Shown here: positions 34,500 through 46,129 of the stretch, in pieces
Layout of the letters: each line of letters opens with the position of its first letter
How positions within the stretch are numbered: the first letter of the stretch is position 1
Source: Bryum argenteum
Lineage: Eukaryota > Streptophyta > Bryopsida > Bryales > Bryaceae
DNA length: 64,000 nt
Assembly (NCBI GenBank): GCA_037043015.1
Contig: CM073331.1
Coordinates: 6,583,305 to 6,647,304, forward strand
Direction: 5' to 3'
Notes under the pieces: model-generated
What the model was told of the DNA's origin: nothing
Seen by the model: the letters and a program-made list of their open reading frames with translations, nothing else
Databases searched by the model: none
Position numbers and translations under genes: made by a program

Positions 34500-37310
34500 A
34501 TATGTCAACTCCTCAAATTCATTGCACCTAGGTACTAGTAGTTCACCTAGGTACTAGTAGAAGTAATTCATTTAGCTAAGTATGTCACGAAACAAATCTA
34601 ACAATCGAACTTGAATATGAATTTTTTTGAAATACCGTTTATGCTTCAAAATTCCACCTAAAATTATGTTTCAATGGTTACCTAATAAAACAAATATTAA
34701 CGTGCAAAAATATATAAGAGTATAATTGCCAAGAATCATAAGATGATGTTTTCATTTAGTTATACAAAGATACCGGATAAAAATACAAGATCATAATGCA
34801 TAATTAATACGAGTTACTAGGTAAATATCGCATTAAATGCACGAGTAACCAAGTATAAAGTGCATGATTAATACAAGTTACTAGGAAAATACTCCATGAT
34901 CAGAACTTAAGATAATTGGTATTAGCAACTTGTAAATTCTATTTTTATATTTGCATGATATATACGAGTTACCATGTATAAAGTGCATGATTAATACGAG
35001 TTATTAGGTCAATCTCGCATGCCTAGTACGAGTTACTAGGTAAATAGTTAAAATGCATGATATGATATGTACGAGTGACCGGTATATACTCCATGATTAA
35101 TACGACTTACCAGGTATATACTGCTCGATAAATACGAGTTACTAGGTAAATAGTGGCTGATTGCACGATTAATACGCGGTACTAGGTAAATACTCCATGA
35201 CTAGTATGAATTATTACGTAAATCGTGCATATTTAAAACGAGTTACACAGTGAAATTAGAATCTACAAGTTGCAAATACTAATTTGCTGACAACGCATTC
35301 AATCCGTACAAAAATATATGAGAATATTCTCATGAATTCTAGTATAATGTTCTCGATTCGTTATACAAACATGACTTATACGAACAACTAGGTACATAGA
35401 GCATGATTAGAACGCGCGAACTAGGTAAATACTCGCATGATATATACGAGTTACAGGTATAAAGTGCATGATTAATAAGAGTTATTAGGTCAATACCGCA
35501 TGCCTAGTACGAGTTGCTAGGTAAATCTTCGCATGATATGTACGAGTGACAGGTATATACTCCATGATTAATACGACTTACAGGTATATCTTGCTCGATA
35601 AATACGAGTTACTAGGTAAATAGTGGCAGATTGCACGATTAATACGCGGTACTAGGTAAATACTCCATGACTAGTACGAATTATTACGTAAATCGTGCAT
35701 ATTTAAAATGAGTTACACAGTGAAATTAGAATCTACAAGTTGCAAATACTAATTTGTCGACAACGCATGCAATCCAGACAAAAATATATGAGAATATTCT
35801 CATGAATTCTAGCATAATGTTCTCGATTCGTTATACAAACATGACTTATACGAACAACTAGGTACATAGAGCATGATTAGAACGCGTAACTAGGTAAATA
35901 CTGCATGATATATACGAGTTACAGGTATAAAGTGCATGATTAATAAGAGTTATTAGGTCAATACCGCATGCCTAGTACGAGTTGCTAGGTAAATCTTTGC
36001 ATGATATGCATTTGAGTGACCAGGTATATACTCCATGATTAATACGACTTACCAGGTATATACTGCTCGATAAATACGAGTTACTAGGTAAATAGTGGCA
36101 GATTGCACGATTAATACGCGGTACTAGGTAAATACTCCATGACTAGTATGAATTATTACGTAAATCGTGCATATTTAAAACGAGTTACACAGTGAAATTA
36201 GAATCTACAAGTTGCAAATACTAATTTGCTGACAGCGCATTCAATCCGTACAAAAATATATGAGAATATTCTCATGAATTCTAGCATAATGTTCTCGATT
36301 CGTTATACAGCATGACTTATACGAACAACTAGGTACATAGAGCATGATTATAACGCGTTACTAGGTAAATACTGCATGATATATACGAGTTACCAGGTAT
36401 ATAGTGCATGATTAATACGAGTTATTAGGTCAATACTGCATGCCTAGTACGAGTTGCTAGGTAAATACTGCATGATATGTACGAGTGACCATGTATATAC
36501 TCCATGATTAATACGACTTACAGGTATATAGTGCTCGATAAATACGAGTTACTAGGTAAATAGTGGCATATTGCAAAATTAATACGCGGTACTAGGTAAC
36601 TACTCTATGACTAGTATGAATTGTAACGTAAATCGTACATATTTTAACGTTCGAGTTACACATTTCATATAGAATCTACAAGTTGCAAATACCGCAAGTT
36701 ACTAGCCGATTCATTAGTGCATCATTTATACGAATTACCGGGTATATCTTTGCATGATTTATACGAGTAACGAGGTATATACTACATGATAAATACGATA
36801 ACTAGGTAAATAGTGGCATACGGAATGATTAATACGAGTTCCTAGGTAAAATCGCATAACTAGTACGAGTTACTAGGTGAATCGTGCATAATTATTTAAA
36901 ACAAGTTACAAAGTATAATTAGAATCTACAAGTTGCAAATACTAATTTGGTGACAATGCATGCAATCAGTACAAAAATATATGAGAATATTCTCATGAAT
37001 TCTAGCATGATAATGTTTTCGATTGGTTATACACTATGACTAAATAATACGAACAACTAGGTAAATAGTGCATGATTAAAACGAGTTACTAGGTAAATAC
37101 TGCATGATATATACAAGTTACCCGGTATATTCTGCATGATTAATACGAATTTCTAGGTAAATAGTGGCACACTGCATGATTAATACAATTTTCGAGGTAA
37201 ATACTAGTAACTAGTACGAGTTATTACGTGAGTCCTACATATTTAAATCGAGATTTACGGTAAAAATAGAATCTAGAAGTTGCAAATACCAATTTGCTCA
37301 CAACGCTTGG
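34500..37310. repeat. Satellite array with a 470-bp higher-order repeat
   Basis: Short monomers of about 25-40 bp built on TACGAGTTACTAGGTAAATA and TGCATGATTAATACGAG are organised into larger units. The marker ATCTACAAGTTGCAAAT occurs at 35261, 35731, 36203, 36674, 36924 and 37271 (spacings 470, 472, 471, 250 and 347). Three complete higher-order units are therefore followed by shortened ones. A reverse-complement piece of the same marker (GCAACTTGTAAATTCT) is at 34926. The array is non-coding and typical of centromeric or heterochromatic satellite DNA. Confidence 0.9.
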
Positions 37311-37454
37311 AACCGTACAAGAATATATAAGAGCATTGTCATGAATCATGTTGTTGCCTTTGAGGTGGAGTATTCTCATAAACAAATTACACTATTCCCT
37401 CATGTATCAATACACAAGTTTTGAACATGGTAATTATCTTATCCATGTAGGAAT

Positions 37455-37835
37455 GTTTAGCCCTAGAGGTCTAAGCGCGTTCGCAGCGGCTAGTAGAATA
37501 TGGTGTATTTTGGGTGTATTCGGAAAGAATGAACACCTTTAACCCTTAAAAGTCCCTTGGGGATAGTATGTCTATTTGTCGTATAATATGGTTTTGCTAC
37601 CAACAAGAAACTCTAAACTGGAATCGTAATAGCTCACTAGAACCGCATTGATTCAAATGTCAACTTCTTCTTTGAACTCAAACCCATTAAAGGTGTGCAT
37701 TCACTCCAAATACAACCAAAATACACCGTATTCTACCGTGGTCGCCACGGCACGCTCAAACCTTTAGGGGTTAACGAAATTCTTATTATACGACAAGGTA
37801 CGTACTATCCCCAAGGGACTTTTAAGGGTTAAATT
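37455..37835. mobile_element. Foldback (inverted-repeat) element, diverged
   Basis: TAACCCTTAAAAGTCCCTTG at about 37541 is followed by GGGATAGTA, and its reverse complement lies at 37797-37831. The segment TAGAATATGGTGTATTTTGG (about 37492) has its inverted partner at about 37715-37745, and ACACCTTTAA its own near 37690. The arms are nested in a rearranged order. It is a MITE-like foldback or head-to-head duplication with no coding sequence. Target duplications were not identified. Confidence 0.65.
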
Positions 37836-37859
37836 TAGATTTTGTCTCGTATTTTAAGC

Positions 37860-38400
37860 AAAAAATGTGACATTGTAATTTTAAGAATACTAATAACAAA
37901 GTAGTTCAATTTTTGAAAATAAAATAAACTTACACTAAATTGTGTAATTAGTCTGTAATTACTAAGTACAGAAAAGTAAAGTAACTGAACAGTAAAAGTA
38001 AAGTAACAGTACACTAAAATTAAAGTAAAAGTACAGTAAAGTAAAAGAACAGTAAAAGTAAAGTAAAAGTACAGTAATGTAAAAGAACAGTAAAAGTAAA
38101 GTAAAAGTACAGTAATGTAAAAGAACAGTAAAAGTAAAGTAAAAGTACAGTAATGTAAAAGAACAGTAAAATTAAAGTAAAAGTATAGTAAAGCAAAAGT
38201 ACAGAAAAAGTAAAGTAAAAGTACAGTTAAAGTAAACACAGTAAAAGTAAATAGGTAAAAGTAAATAAATAAAAGTAAATACAATAAAAGTTAATACAGT
38301 AAAAGTTAAAGGCAATACAGTAAATACAGTAAATAGTAAATACGGAAGCAGTAAATAATGAGTACAGTAAAAGTAAGTACACGTGGCAGGTTGCCGTTGG
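37860..38400. repeat. AGTAAAAGTAC purine-rich tandem repeat
   Basis: Words such as AGTAAAAGTAAAGTAAAAGT and ACAGTAA recur about every 50 bp for over 400 bp, with near-identical 54-bp units at 38040-38200. The open frame on the opposite strand (Tyr/Phe/Leu-rich) is only a translation of the repeat. Confidence 0.85.
38378..38389 (+). promoter_or_regulatory. G-box-like CACGTGGC
   Basis: CACGTGGCAGG at about 38381 is a perfect plant G-box core, at the edge where the repetitive DNA ends and a GC-richer region begins. It could belong to the promoter of the gene in block B. No TATA box or mapped start supports this. Confidence 0.25.
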
Positions 38401-38589
38401 TGAGATTTGGCGGCTGAGAAGAGGACGGTAATGATGGATTGATGAAGAGTGATGAGAATAATGATGAAGAGGCGTTCGTCACTTCCCGCGCTCCCTCACT
38501 TTCATTTTGTTTTCTCTTCCATTCTATTCGTTTAGCGTGTTTCTTTGCAATCCCGTGAGAATTGAGCGACTTCTGTTGAGTTTTAATGC

Positions 38590-39010
38590 GCGCGCGTTCT
38601 CCTGCGACTTTAGCCAGTTCTAAAGCGAGGATCAGTTCTCCCAGTCGAGTGCTTTGCGAGGATCAGTTCTCGCAACGAATGAAACGAATGAGTTGAGCGA
38701 GGATCAGTTCGAGTGCTTTGGAAGTTGAGCGAGTATTGCGAGTATTGAAGTTGAAAGCAGAGTTTTGCGAGTGCTTTGGAAGATTCGCGAGTATTACGAG
38801 TAAATTTTGGACTTTTTCAGCGTGAGCGACTTCGCGCGTCTTTGTCAAGGCGCACTCGCTACTTGAAAGGTATTAGTGACATTTTGAGTGTTGCGATTCT
38901 AATTTTTTGGATTGTTGAGATTTTTGATAGTCCGAGTGAGATCGCTGCCCGTCTAAGCTACTGGAGCTCCGAATCGTAGCGAGAACTGATCCTCGTAGTG
39001 AGTGCTTTGT
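38590..39010. repeat. GCGAGGATCAGTTCTCGC-word repeat region
   Basis: Short interspersed words recur: GCGAGGATCAGTTC (about 38616, 38656 and 38697), GAGTGCTTTG (38648, 38709, 38769 and 39001) and GCGAGTATTGCGAGTATTG. The pattern is an irregular minisatellite. A reverse-complement copy (GAACTGATCCTCG) is at about 38982. Confidence 0.6.
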
Positions 39011-39720
39011 TCATTTTTGTCATTAGGTGCGTTGTGGCGGCGAACATCTCGGTGCAATCGGAGTTCGACGCTTGGTGCAGCATTTTGAAGGCAGCCTTTT
39101 GCGTCATCAAGGTAAATTGTGTAGTCTGAGGGTTTTAGAAAACCTAATTTGGGCCTTCTTCTGTAATTTCTAGAACCCAAATGAAAACCTAATTTCTGTT
39201 TTTGCCTCTGTCTGTGATTCGATCAGTTAAACTGTTCTTAAGCTTAGGATCTTGCTACTCAGACTGAATCTGGCTTCTGAAACTTCTCAATCTGGCTTCT
39301 CAAAAAATGCAATGTCTTATAATCCCAATGCAAATGTCGTCAACATACATCCGACTGAGAGATTGATTCCTGTTCTTCAAGTAGGACTCATGTATACCCT
39401 GTGAATTCTAGGATTGTTCGACTACCAGTAATCAAGCGTGGCGCGAACTAAGAGCACCTCACGGATAATTAGGGACAGCCCGCACAAAGTGCAGACGGCG
39501 GTGTTTGAGCAAATGGCAACGATTAGTAACCGACGCATCGGACTCAATCGAAGAAGCCGATCATACCGAAATGAAGTAAGTTGAAGAAGGCATAGAATTT
39601 CGATAATCAAACACGTTGATTTACTGAGATTGATGCACCGGGATCCGTGAGATGCGTTGTCCGTACAACTCATGTAGAAATTTTTTCGTGATTGATTGCA
39701 AGGAATACAATGTGATTGAT
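39010..39720. other. No gene recognised
   Basis: Mixed-composition sequence between the repeat region and palindrome cluster B. It could be the 5' untranslated or intron sequence of the downstream gene. I see no supported exon. Confidence 0.4.
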
Positions 39721-40335
39721 GCCAGCGGATGGGGCGTCGCCGATCTTGCTAAGCGAGATGGGGCGATCGCCCCATGCTGCTGAAAGCAGATGGGGCGACG
39801 CCCGTCCGCTGAAAGAGATGGGGCCATCGCCCGTCTGCTTTGGCAGATGGGGCGATCGCCCGTCTTGCTAAGCAGATAGGGATCGCCCCATGCTCCTAAC
39901 CCGTTGGTAGCATGAGGCTCTAACCTGATGCTGGTAAGTGGATGGGGCGATCGCCCGATGCTGGTCAGTAGATGGAGCGATCGCTCGATGATGCTTAGTT
40001 CTAACGAGGACTAAGAACTTAGTTCCAAAAATGGCGTATCTCAATATTCATTTCGTTAGATTATGCTTGTAGTTAAGTAGGAAGACTTAATAATCGTTGT
40101 GTATTATACGCACAGCCCTTCGAATCATAGAAGTGGTGATCAGATGGGGCGATCGCCCGATGTGTCCTTGTTGATGGGGGCCCACACGATGCTGATATGC
40201 CAATGGGGCGATCGCCCGATATGTCCTATTGGATGGGGCGATCCCCCCATCATAAGTGTTAGTTGCAGTCAGTTTGTTAGAGTATATCAGAATGTCCACT
40301 GTGAGAAACTGACAGCTGAAGTTGATTCCTGCAGT

Positions 40336-43233
40336 CATCCAAATTATACAGAGGCACCTGCGGAACTTCAGCCAAAACGCCTATCCCGATATGTCAATAC
40401 CTGGCTGCGTGAAGAATTCTACGAGTTGGATGACGGAACCGCTGTCGGAATGACTTTTCTGGTGATCCTAAACTGGAAGCCTGGGGTTGATTTGGCAAAA
40501 GAAACCAGACGAGCGAGCCCGTATCGTCCCGGTATTAGTGGCAGGAGGGGGGAAGTTTAAGAGTACAGCAGTAGGTGTCCAAGTTCTTGGAATGAAGGTG
40601 CCACGAAATAATGGGCTGCAGGTTGTACTAATAATTGAAGAGCTGCCACTCGGGAAGGAGAAGAATAACCGACGATATGGACTGAGTGTTGACGCTGGGA
40701 AGTTAGACTCGGCGTTATCAGCATCTGTTACTGAGAGGGGGTTTGAAATATACGACGACCCACAGCTTACGGTGGAGGATATTGAGAAGTCGTGGGAGCT
40801 TCTCATCGATGCCCTAGACGAATCTGCTGTTGTTGGGGAGGACCCGCCGGCAAATCTGGCATCCGCGAGCAAGAAGCGGAAGTCACCGATAAAGCCGAAA
40901 CGTCCAAAAAAGGGTACAACGGACAAAGTAGAAAGCGGCAAAAAACTATCACTCGCAGATGCAGTGAATTTCTCGGCCGAAGATAGTAAGCGGTTAACTC
41001 CTGAGTTGAGGGAAGAAATCAGAAAGTTATACGATACCGAGTTCTCCCCTCTGTATATTCATCATTCAGACGATACTGTCGGGATGGAATCATGGAAGGG
41101 TGCAGACGGCAAGGAGCTCCATGTGCACTACGACCACCTTCACCGCGCTCCTCCCGGGAAGATTGTGTACCGAGGCCTGGTTCAAGACAGGGTTGATCGC
41201 ATTGCGATGGCGGTAGAAATCGTGCCAGACATGAGCATGGTTAGAGCTCAGGTGATCGTTTTGCCACTTAAGGGATTCCTGAACAACAAGCCGATATACT
41301 TCACAACGAAGCCCGAGAAGAAGGACATTCAAGCTGCTACTCACTACTATATCATTGGTGGTGGCAAAGACACGATGAGCAGCTCACCGAAGGTTCTCGC
41401 GAATAAGGAGCGACTTTTTCGACTATAAGAGAGGATTCTTTGGAAAAGTTTAGCATCATCCCAGTCTGGTGCCCTGAGAGTCAGTTCCAGAAGCTACTTT
41501 ACCTCTCCCGTGTTTTAAATCAAGATGTTGCGGGCGAGCGAACGGAACAAACGTTTCTGCAACAGCTCGCGAACGCTCGAGTAGCGTGGAACGATATGGG
41601 AAAGCCGATGCCTGCTTTATGTGGACGCGTGCATTCCTCTCAATTTAAGGTGAGATGACCTTATTATGTTCATATTCGAAGGTGGTAGATCTGAGCTTCA
41701 GTTTTCATATAGACCATCGGGCGATCGCCCGATGTACAAATTGATTAGAGGATTCAAAATGGTATCTGAGAATATTTATTTGACTTTGATGAACTCATCG
41801 GGCGATCGCCCCATGTGATTTCTGAGTACCTGGTGTGTAGGGTATTGCATGGGGCGACCCACCCATGCCAAACAGGCTTGCTCACAACGATTTGTTTCTT
41901 CTGTGCAGAATGAGTTTCTTCCAAAGGTGAAGCTGATATTCGCAGGAAAAACAGTGAAATCCAAGAATGCAGGTGACGGTAGGCTTCCGTTGCTTTACCT
42001 CGAGAACGATCATTTCGACAAGTGGGTTTCGATTGAGAACGAGTGGTTAGCAGGAAGACTTCCTGACCAATGGGGAAAGGTAGTACCACCGCATGAGCAA
42101 GGGTTTAGCGGCAGGAAGAATTTTGTTGAAAACGACTTAAAGATTCTGCACAATATGCGGAATGAGGATGTCGCGGTTGTTGCCACTTATATCCAGGAGA
42201 AGAAAATCTGCGTCAAGAGTACACACTCGAAAAGCGTACCTCCAACTTTGATGTCGATGGTGGATTTTTGTAACCAGGAGAAGAGGATCCGAGTCATGAA
42301 GGACGAGCTTATGAATCTCTTTAAGGATAAGCCGCTTCCTAGCAAGAAGGCAGAATACGTTCCTTATACAGCGCTTGAATGGGATGATCTCGCTAGGGAA
42401 CGGGGTTATACTCGCGACACTATGATGGCACTACTTTCGCGAATTCAGAAACTCCCGGAGGGTGAGCTCTACTTTAATCGCCGACTCGACAACTTAGTGA
42501 AGAATCCCAAGGAAGGCGACCTCCCCGAACATATCAAGAGCGTCTACGAGTCCTATGGCGGGGGGGCAACTGACCGACTCGAACTCGAAGTCGATGATTC
42601 GTTTTCCAAGAAGTACAAATGCGCCACATTTGACTGGTTTAAAGGGAACCTCAGTGCCACGATGAAAGAGAATGGCGAGGTTCTTGACTGGATAATGGAC
42701 AACAACGAGGAAGTAAAATTCCTCTTCCTCTGTTTCTGCTTCACAACTGCAGAGAATGGAAAGTCGAAGCCAAGATTGCTTGAAGACAGAAGACTTTCAG
42801 GCATTTTCGACGCATGCGAGGTGAAGGAAAACGCAAAAATCGATATTCAGTCACCTGCAATCATTATTACGGACGTGCACGGAATGTCACAAATTGCTAA
42901 GGAGATAGAGGTGCGGAAGAGAAGATCGAGCTCATCACCATGGGATTATCATGTGGTTCACTACCTTCCACAACCTGATGATGAATTTCCTCCATGTGAC
43001 ATCGGTTCCCAGGTTCTCGTATATATCGTTTTCATCTTTGGAAGAACCACTCGTGGAAGACGTTCAGACTTTGATTTCTACTTCGAGCGGGAGAGGGGAT
43101 CTCGGGAGAGGCTGTCGGCCCTCTACTCAGCAGTTCAGTTTGCCGATGACACCGTCGACCGCGAATGGCGAATTCAAGGAACTGCATCTTTGAATTTGAG
43201 ATCGCCTTGGCAATGTTCACTCCTTTCTTAGGC
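40336..43233 (+). CDS. N-terminal part of a multi-exon gene of unknown family (block B)
   Basis: The first clear exon follows a CTGCAG acceptor at 40335 and encodes RLSRYVNTWLREEFYELDDG. Coding sense continues to 41650 after one-base shifts at short homopolymers (a TTT near 40492 and a TTTTT near 41417). Removing one base from each joins the frames (..PGVD to WQKKPDERARIVP). Features are a basic KKRKSPIKPKRPKKG stretch (possible nuclear signal) and a conserved-looking HYYIIGGGKDT motif, which might be a degenerate ParB-like GG.H motif. An intron (about 41651-41908) holds three palindromes. The next exon, from NEFLPKVKLIFAG, runs about 1.3 kb and ends at 43231 in the present frame, although a neighbouring frame (IFEFEIALAMFTPFLG) stays open to a GT donor near 43290. 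The function is unknown. Confidence 0.55.
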
Positions 43234-43347
43234 AGGATATACTTCTTGTCAATCTGCACGGAGGACCAAATTTTACTAACGTCGGACTGGTAAGTTATCA
43301 AGTTCTTCAGTGGCAGTAGTGTCTCTGTGATGTAAACCTGGTAGTTT

Positions 43348-43554
43348 ATCGGGGGATCGCCCCATCCGTTCAGAGGATTTCACTAACTCTATTTTGTCTC
43401 TCTACCTGTCATCCACATCGGGGGATCGCCCCATCTGTGTAGTGAATTTCACTAACCTTCTTCTATCACTCTACCTGTCGTGCGCATCGGGGGATCGCCC
43501 CATCCTTGTAGAGGATTTCACTAATCTTCTTATGTCACGCTCTCTGTCATGCGC
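43348..43554 (+). repeat. 69-bp intronic tandem triplication carrying the palindrome
   Basis: ATCGGGGGATCGCCCCATC begins at 43348, 43417 and 43486, exactly 69 bp apart. Each unit ends in a CTCTACCTGTCRTGCGCA-like stretch, and the third supplies the actual CATGCGCAG splice acceptor at 43554. The intron grew by duplicating a unit that contains a palindrome and a near-acceptor. Confidence 0.9.
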
Positions 43555-46110
43555 AGAGGAACAACGCCACGGTCTTGGAATTCGTTGAGAACGATTCTAA
43601 GCTGGACGATGCCAAAAGTCGAACCGAACGAATGTGGGCTGTCATCACCAAAGATGTCAATTTCGAGAATCCTGCGCCGTCATCTCTTCCTTCGACAAGT
43701 ACTGGTGCAGTTCTTCGTCGTTCAACGGACCCTTCCACAACTTCGATGCATAACACTAGATCAGCTTCCCGTCGCAACATCGATGTCGATCTTGTAAGCC
43801 CCAACACTCTGGCGATAGCATTGACGGGCCGACGATAGCATACGCAACGCCGCTATGGACGTTGATTACGCATCCTCGCACCCCATGCATACCCAAAGTG
43901 CGGGAACAACTACATCTGCGGCCAGGGTACTGTTTCAACTAGGCAATGACGAAGCTCGAACTCATGCTGCCAAGGATTCGAGCCTGGTATGATAAACATT
44001 TCTAAGCTTTTTGTAAAGAGATATATGGCACTCTATCAATTCATCCTTAATTAACTTTTGCCGACTCTACTTGTTCTGTGACCCATGCAGGAAGTACTGT
44101 TCCATGCTAATATGTATGTCGGGAAACTTTCTATGTCTGACGCTGATCTCACTGATGAAAATTCGTGGGCTCAGTTGCCTGGATCAGGCTATAGGGATTC
44201 TATCTCTATAGCTAGAAAGTATGCGGAGCGAGTTCATACAAGGCACCTGCCGTTGCGTACTCTTGCATATGACATGCAACAAGTGCATCCAGTCCGTGAC
44301 ATGGTAGCTAACCCCACTACATCGACCTTAATACAGGTGACTCGAGTTGAACAGCGACGGAATTCTTCACCTCAGAAGTCCGACACTGACGAACCCCAAA
44401 GAGCTGAGAATCCCATCGATCGTTCTACTCCGCTGCGATCGGAAGCTATCCCCGGCATCGGTTCTAACCAAGTTGTATCATCAAGCAGACAGGATGCTTC
44501 ACAGTCGCAAGAAGATGCGATGGCAGAGTCACCCTTTAACGAAGCTAATGCGGACGTTGAGGCGTCCATTCAAGAGAATTCATTGGATGGATCAGTTCCA
44601 GACACAGCACTAGCTTTAATTGGGCTATCGGGCGATCGCCCCATCATTGATGCTGCAAATGCGGGTGCCGGCGAAGTAGAACCTCTGGACTCATGCATGG
44701 TGGACTCCATGACTGATCTCGAGAGAATGAGTCCAGCTCGCGATCGTGCAAGTGAGCATCCTGACGGAGTTCGTTCTCAGGACATTCCTTTAGCGGGCAG
44801 TTTCTGTATAGTACCTAGGGACAAGGCCGTTTCCGCGGAAGTTGAAGATACTGCAATGGAGGAGTCATCTGCGGGAGTTGAGGCGGTGGAGCGTTCAACG
44901 GAGATTGTTTTCGACGCCTTGGCTATTCGTGAAGAACCTCGCGGGAAAGCTTTGTCGAACGCAGAGTTAGAGCCTTCAAATAAGCGGAAGGCGAATGTCA
45001 GGGACTTGTTGACAGCTGAGGGGCGGGAGGAAGGAGGGAGGACGAAGGTGAAAAATATTCCGGTATCAAAAGCCTCGCGACACAACGAAAAGTCCATTAA
45101 GTCCCGACATGACACTTTACCACTAATTTCTGAGGTATTTCAGAGCAAGTCCTTGCAATTTCTTGCACATGGTGTTTAACTTTATGCCTACTACTGAATT
45201 CCAAGTTTCAATGTTAATTTGGTATTGATAATTATTGGTTCCCAGGGGGAGCACTTAGTCGATGTAAACACCTTATCGGGCGGTCGCCCGATCTCAGGTG
45301 CTGCACCAAGTGCGGTTAGTCCTGTGGAACAGGTGGTACAGTGTAATGATCCCAAGGGTACGTAGTTAATTTCCTCATCGTTCTTGCTCATGGTTTCAGC
45401 TTCTTCCTTTACCATACTGATTAATCTGCCGATTCCAATATTGATTTCCTGCAGAGAGACTCCCGAAAGGAGTTATCGGGCCGAGCCTCCCAAAAGAAAA
45501 AACAAAGGTACCGCCACCACGATACATTGTAGTGTTTGACTTGAATGGGGTCCTCTGTTATAGAAGCCCTTTCGAACAGGGTAAGCAGAGGATTGTTTAT
45601 CCTCGACCTGGTTGTGCGGAGTTGTTGAATTTTGTAAGAAGCCGGGCTCAAATTGTGATATGGAGTTCCGCTACCTCGAAGAATGTCGCCAATATGGTGA
45701 ATGTGGTCACGAAGGGTTGCTCCTTCAACGCACAGAGCCGCCTTGACTTTCTCAAGCCGATTGTTCGTTCATTGAAAAACGTGCTCGATAATAACAAGAC
45801 GTTGTATCTCAAGGATCTAACCGTTGTGCGGTGGCGTTTGTCTTTAAATACTCCCGATCGTATTGTATTAGTGGATGATTCTCCGTTGAAGTCTTCGCTC
45901 AACGCCAATCATACCATGATCCACCCACCATCTTGGCATGGTGATCAAGCCGATATCTTCTTAGACTCGTTTTACGGCCTTGGCTACAAGGCCTTTTTGA
46001 CTCAGTCTATCTGTTCAAGATTATGTCACCAAAGAATCCGCTTCCGGTGGCCAGGAGATGCCATCGACAAGAATGTTCAAGTGAGGATTTTGGAGTCCAT
46101 ACGTAGGTAG
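43555..46110 (+). CDS. C-terminal part of the block B gene: disordered region plus FCP1-like (HAD) phosphatase domain
   Basis: Exons are 43555 to about 43840, about 43855-43986, 44091-45134, 45245-45357 and 45454-46110 (stop). From 43987 on, every splice phase agrees. The middle exons are Ser/Glu/Asp-rich and disordered. The last exon carries an FCP1/SCP-type HAD domain: YIVVFDLNGVLCYR (motif I, D-x-N-G, so the second Asp is Asn, a variant common in plant FCP1-like proteins), IVIWSSAT (motif II region), and RIVLVDDSPLKS (motif IV with DD). Lys in LKDLTVVRW may serve motif III. It could be a CTD-like Ser/Thr phosphatase or an inactive relative. Two palindromes are translated inside exons: LSGDRPII at 44627 and LSGGRPIS at 45273. 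A frame break remains near 43840, so the upstream part may be a separate gene. Confidence 0.65.
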
Positions 46111-46129
46111 TGCGATGGAGTGATTAAAG

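Noticed and set aside
34500-37310. CRISPR-like regular repeats
   Set aside because: There are no constant repeat and unique spacer pairs; monomers diverge and group into 470-bp higher-order units, and the context is eukaryotic.
37835-38284. A 149-residue Tyr/Phe/Leu-rich membrane-like protein on the minus strand
   Set aside because: It is a translation of the AGTAAAAGTAC repeat.
43794-43838. A 45-bp intron (GTAAGC..GATAG) joining the two parts of the block B gene
   Set aside because: The phase after the acceptor leads to a stop within nine codons; a one-base frame change explains the data better.
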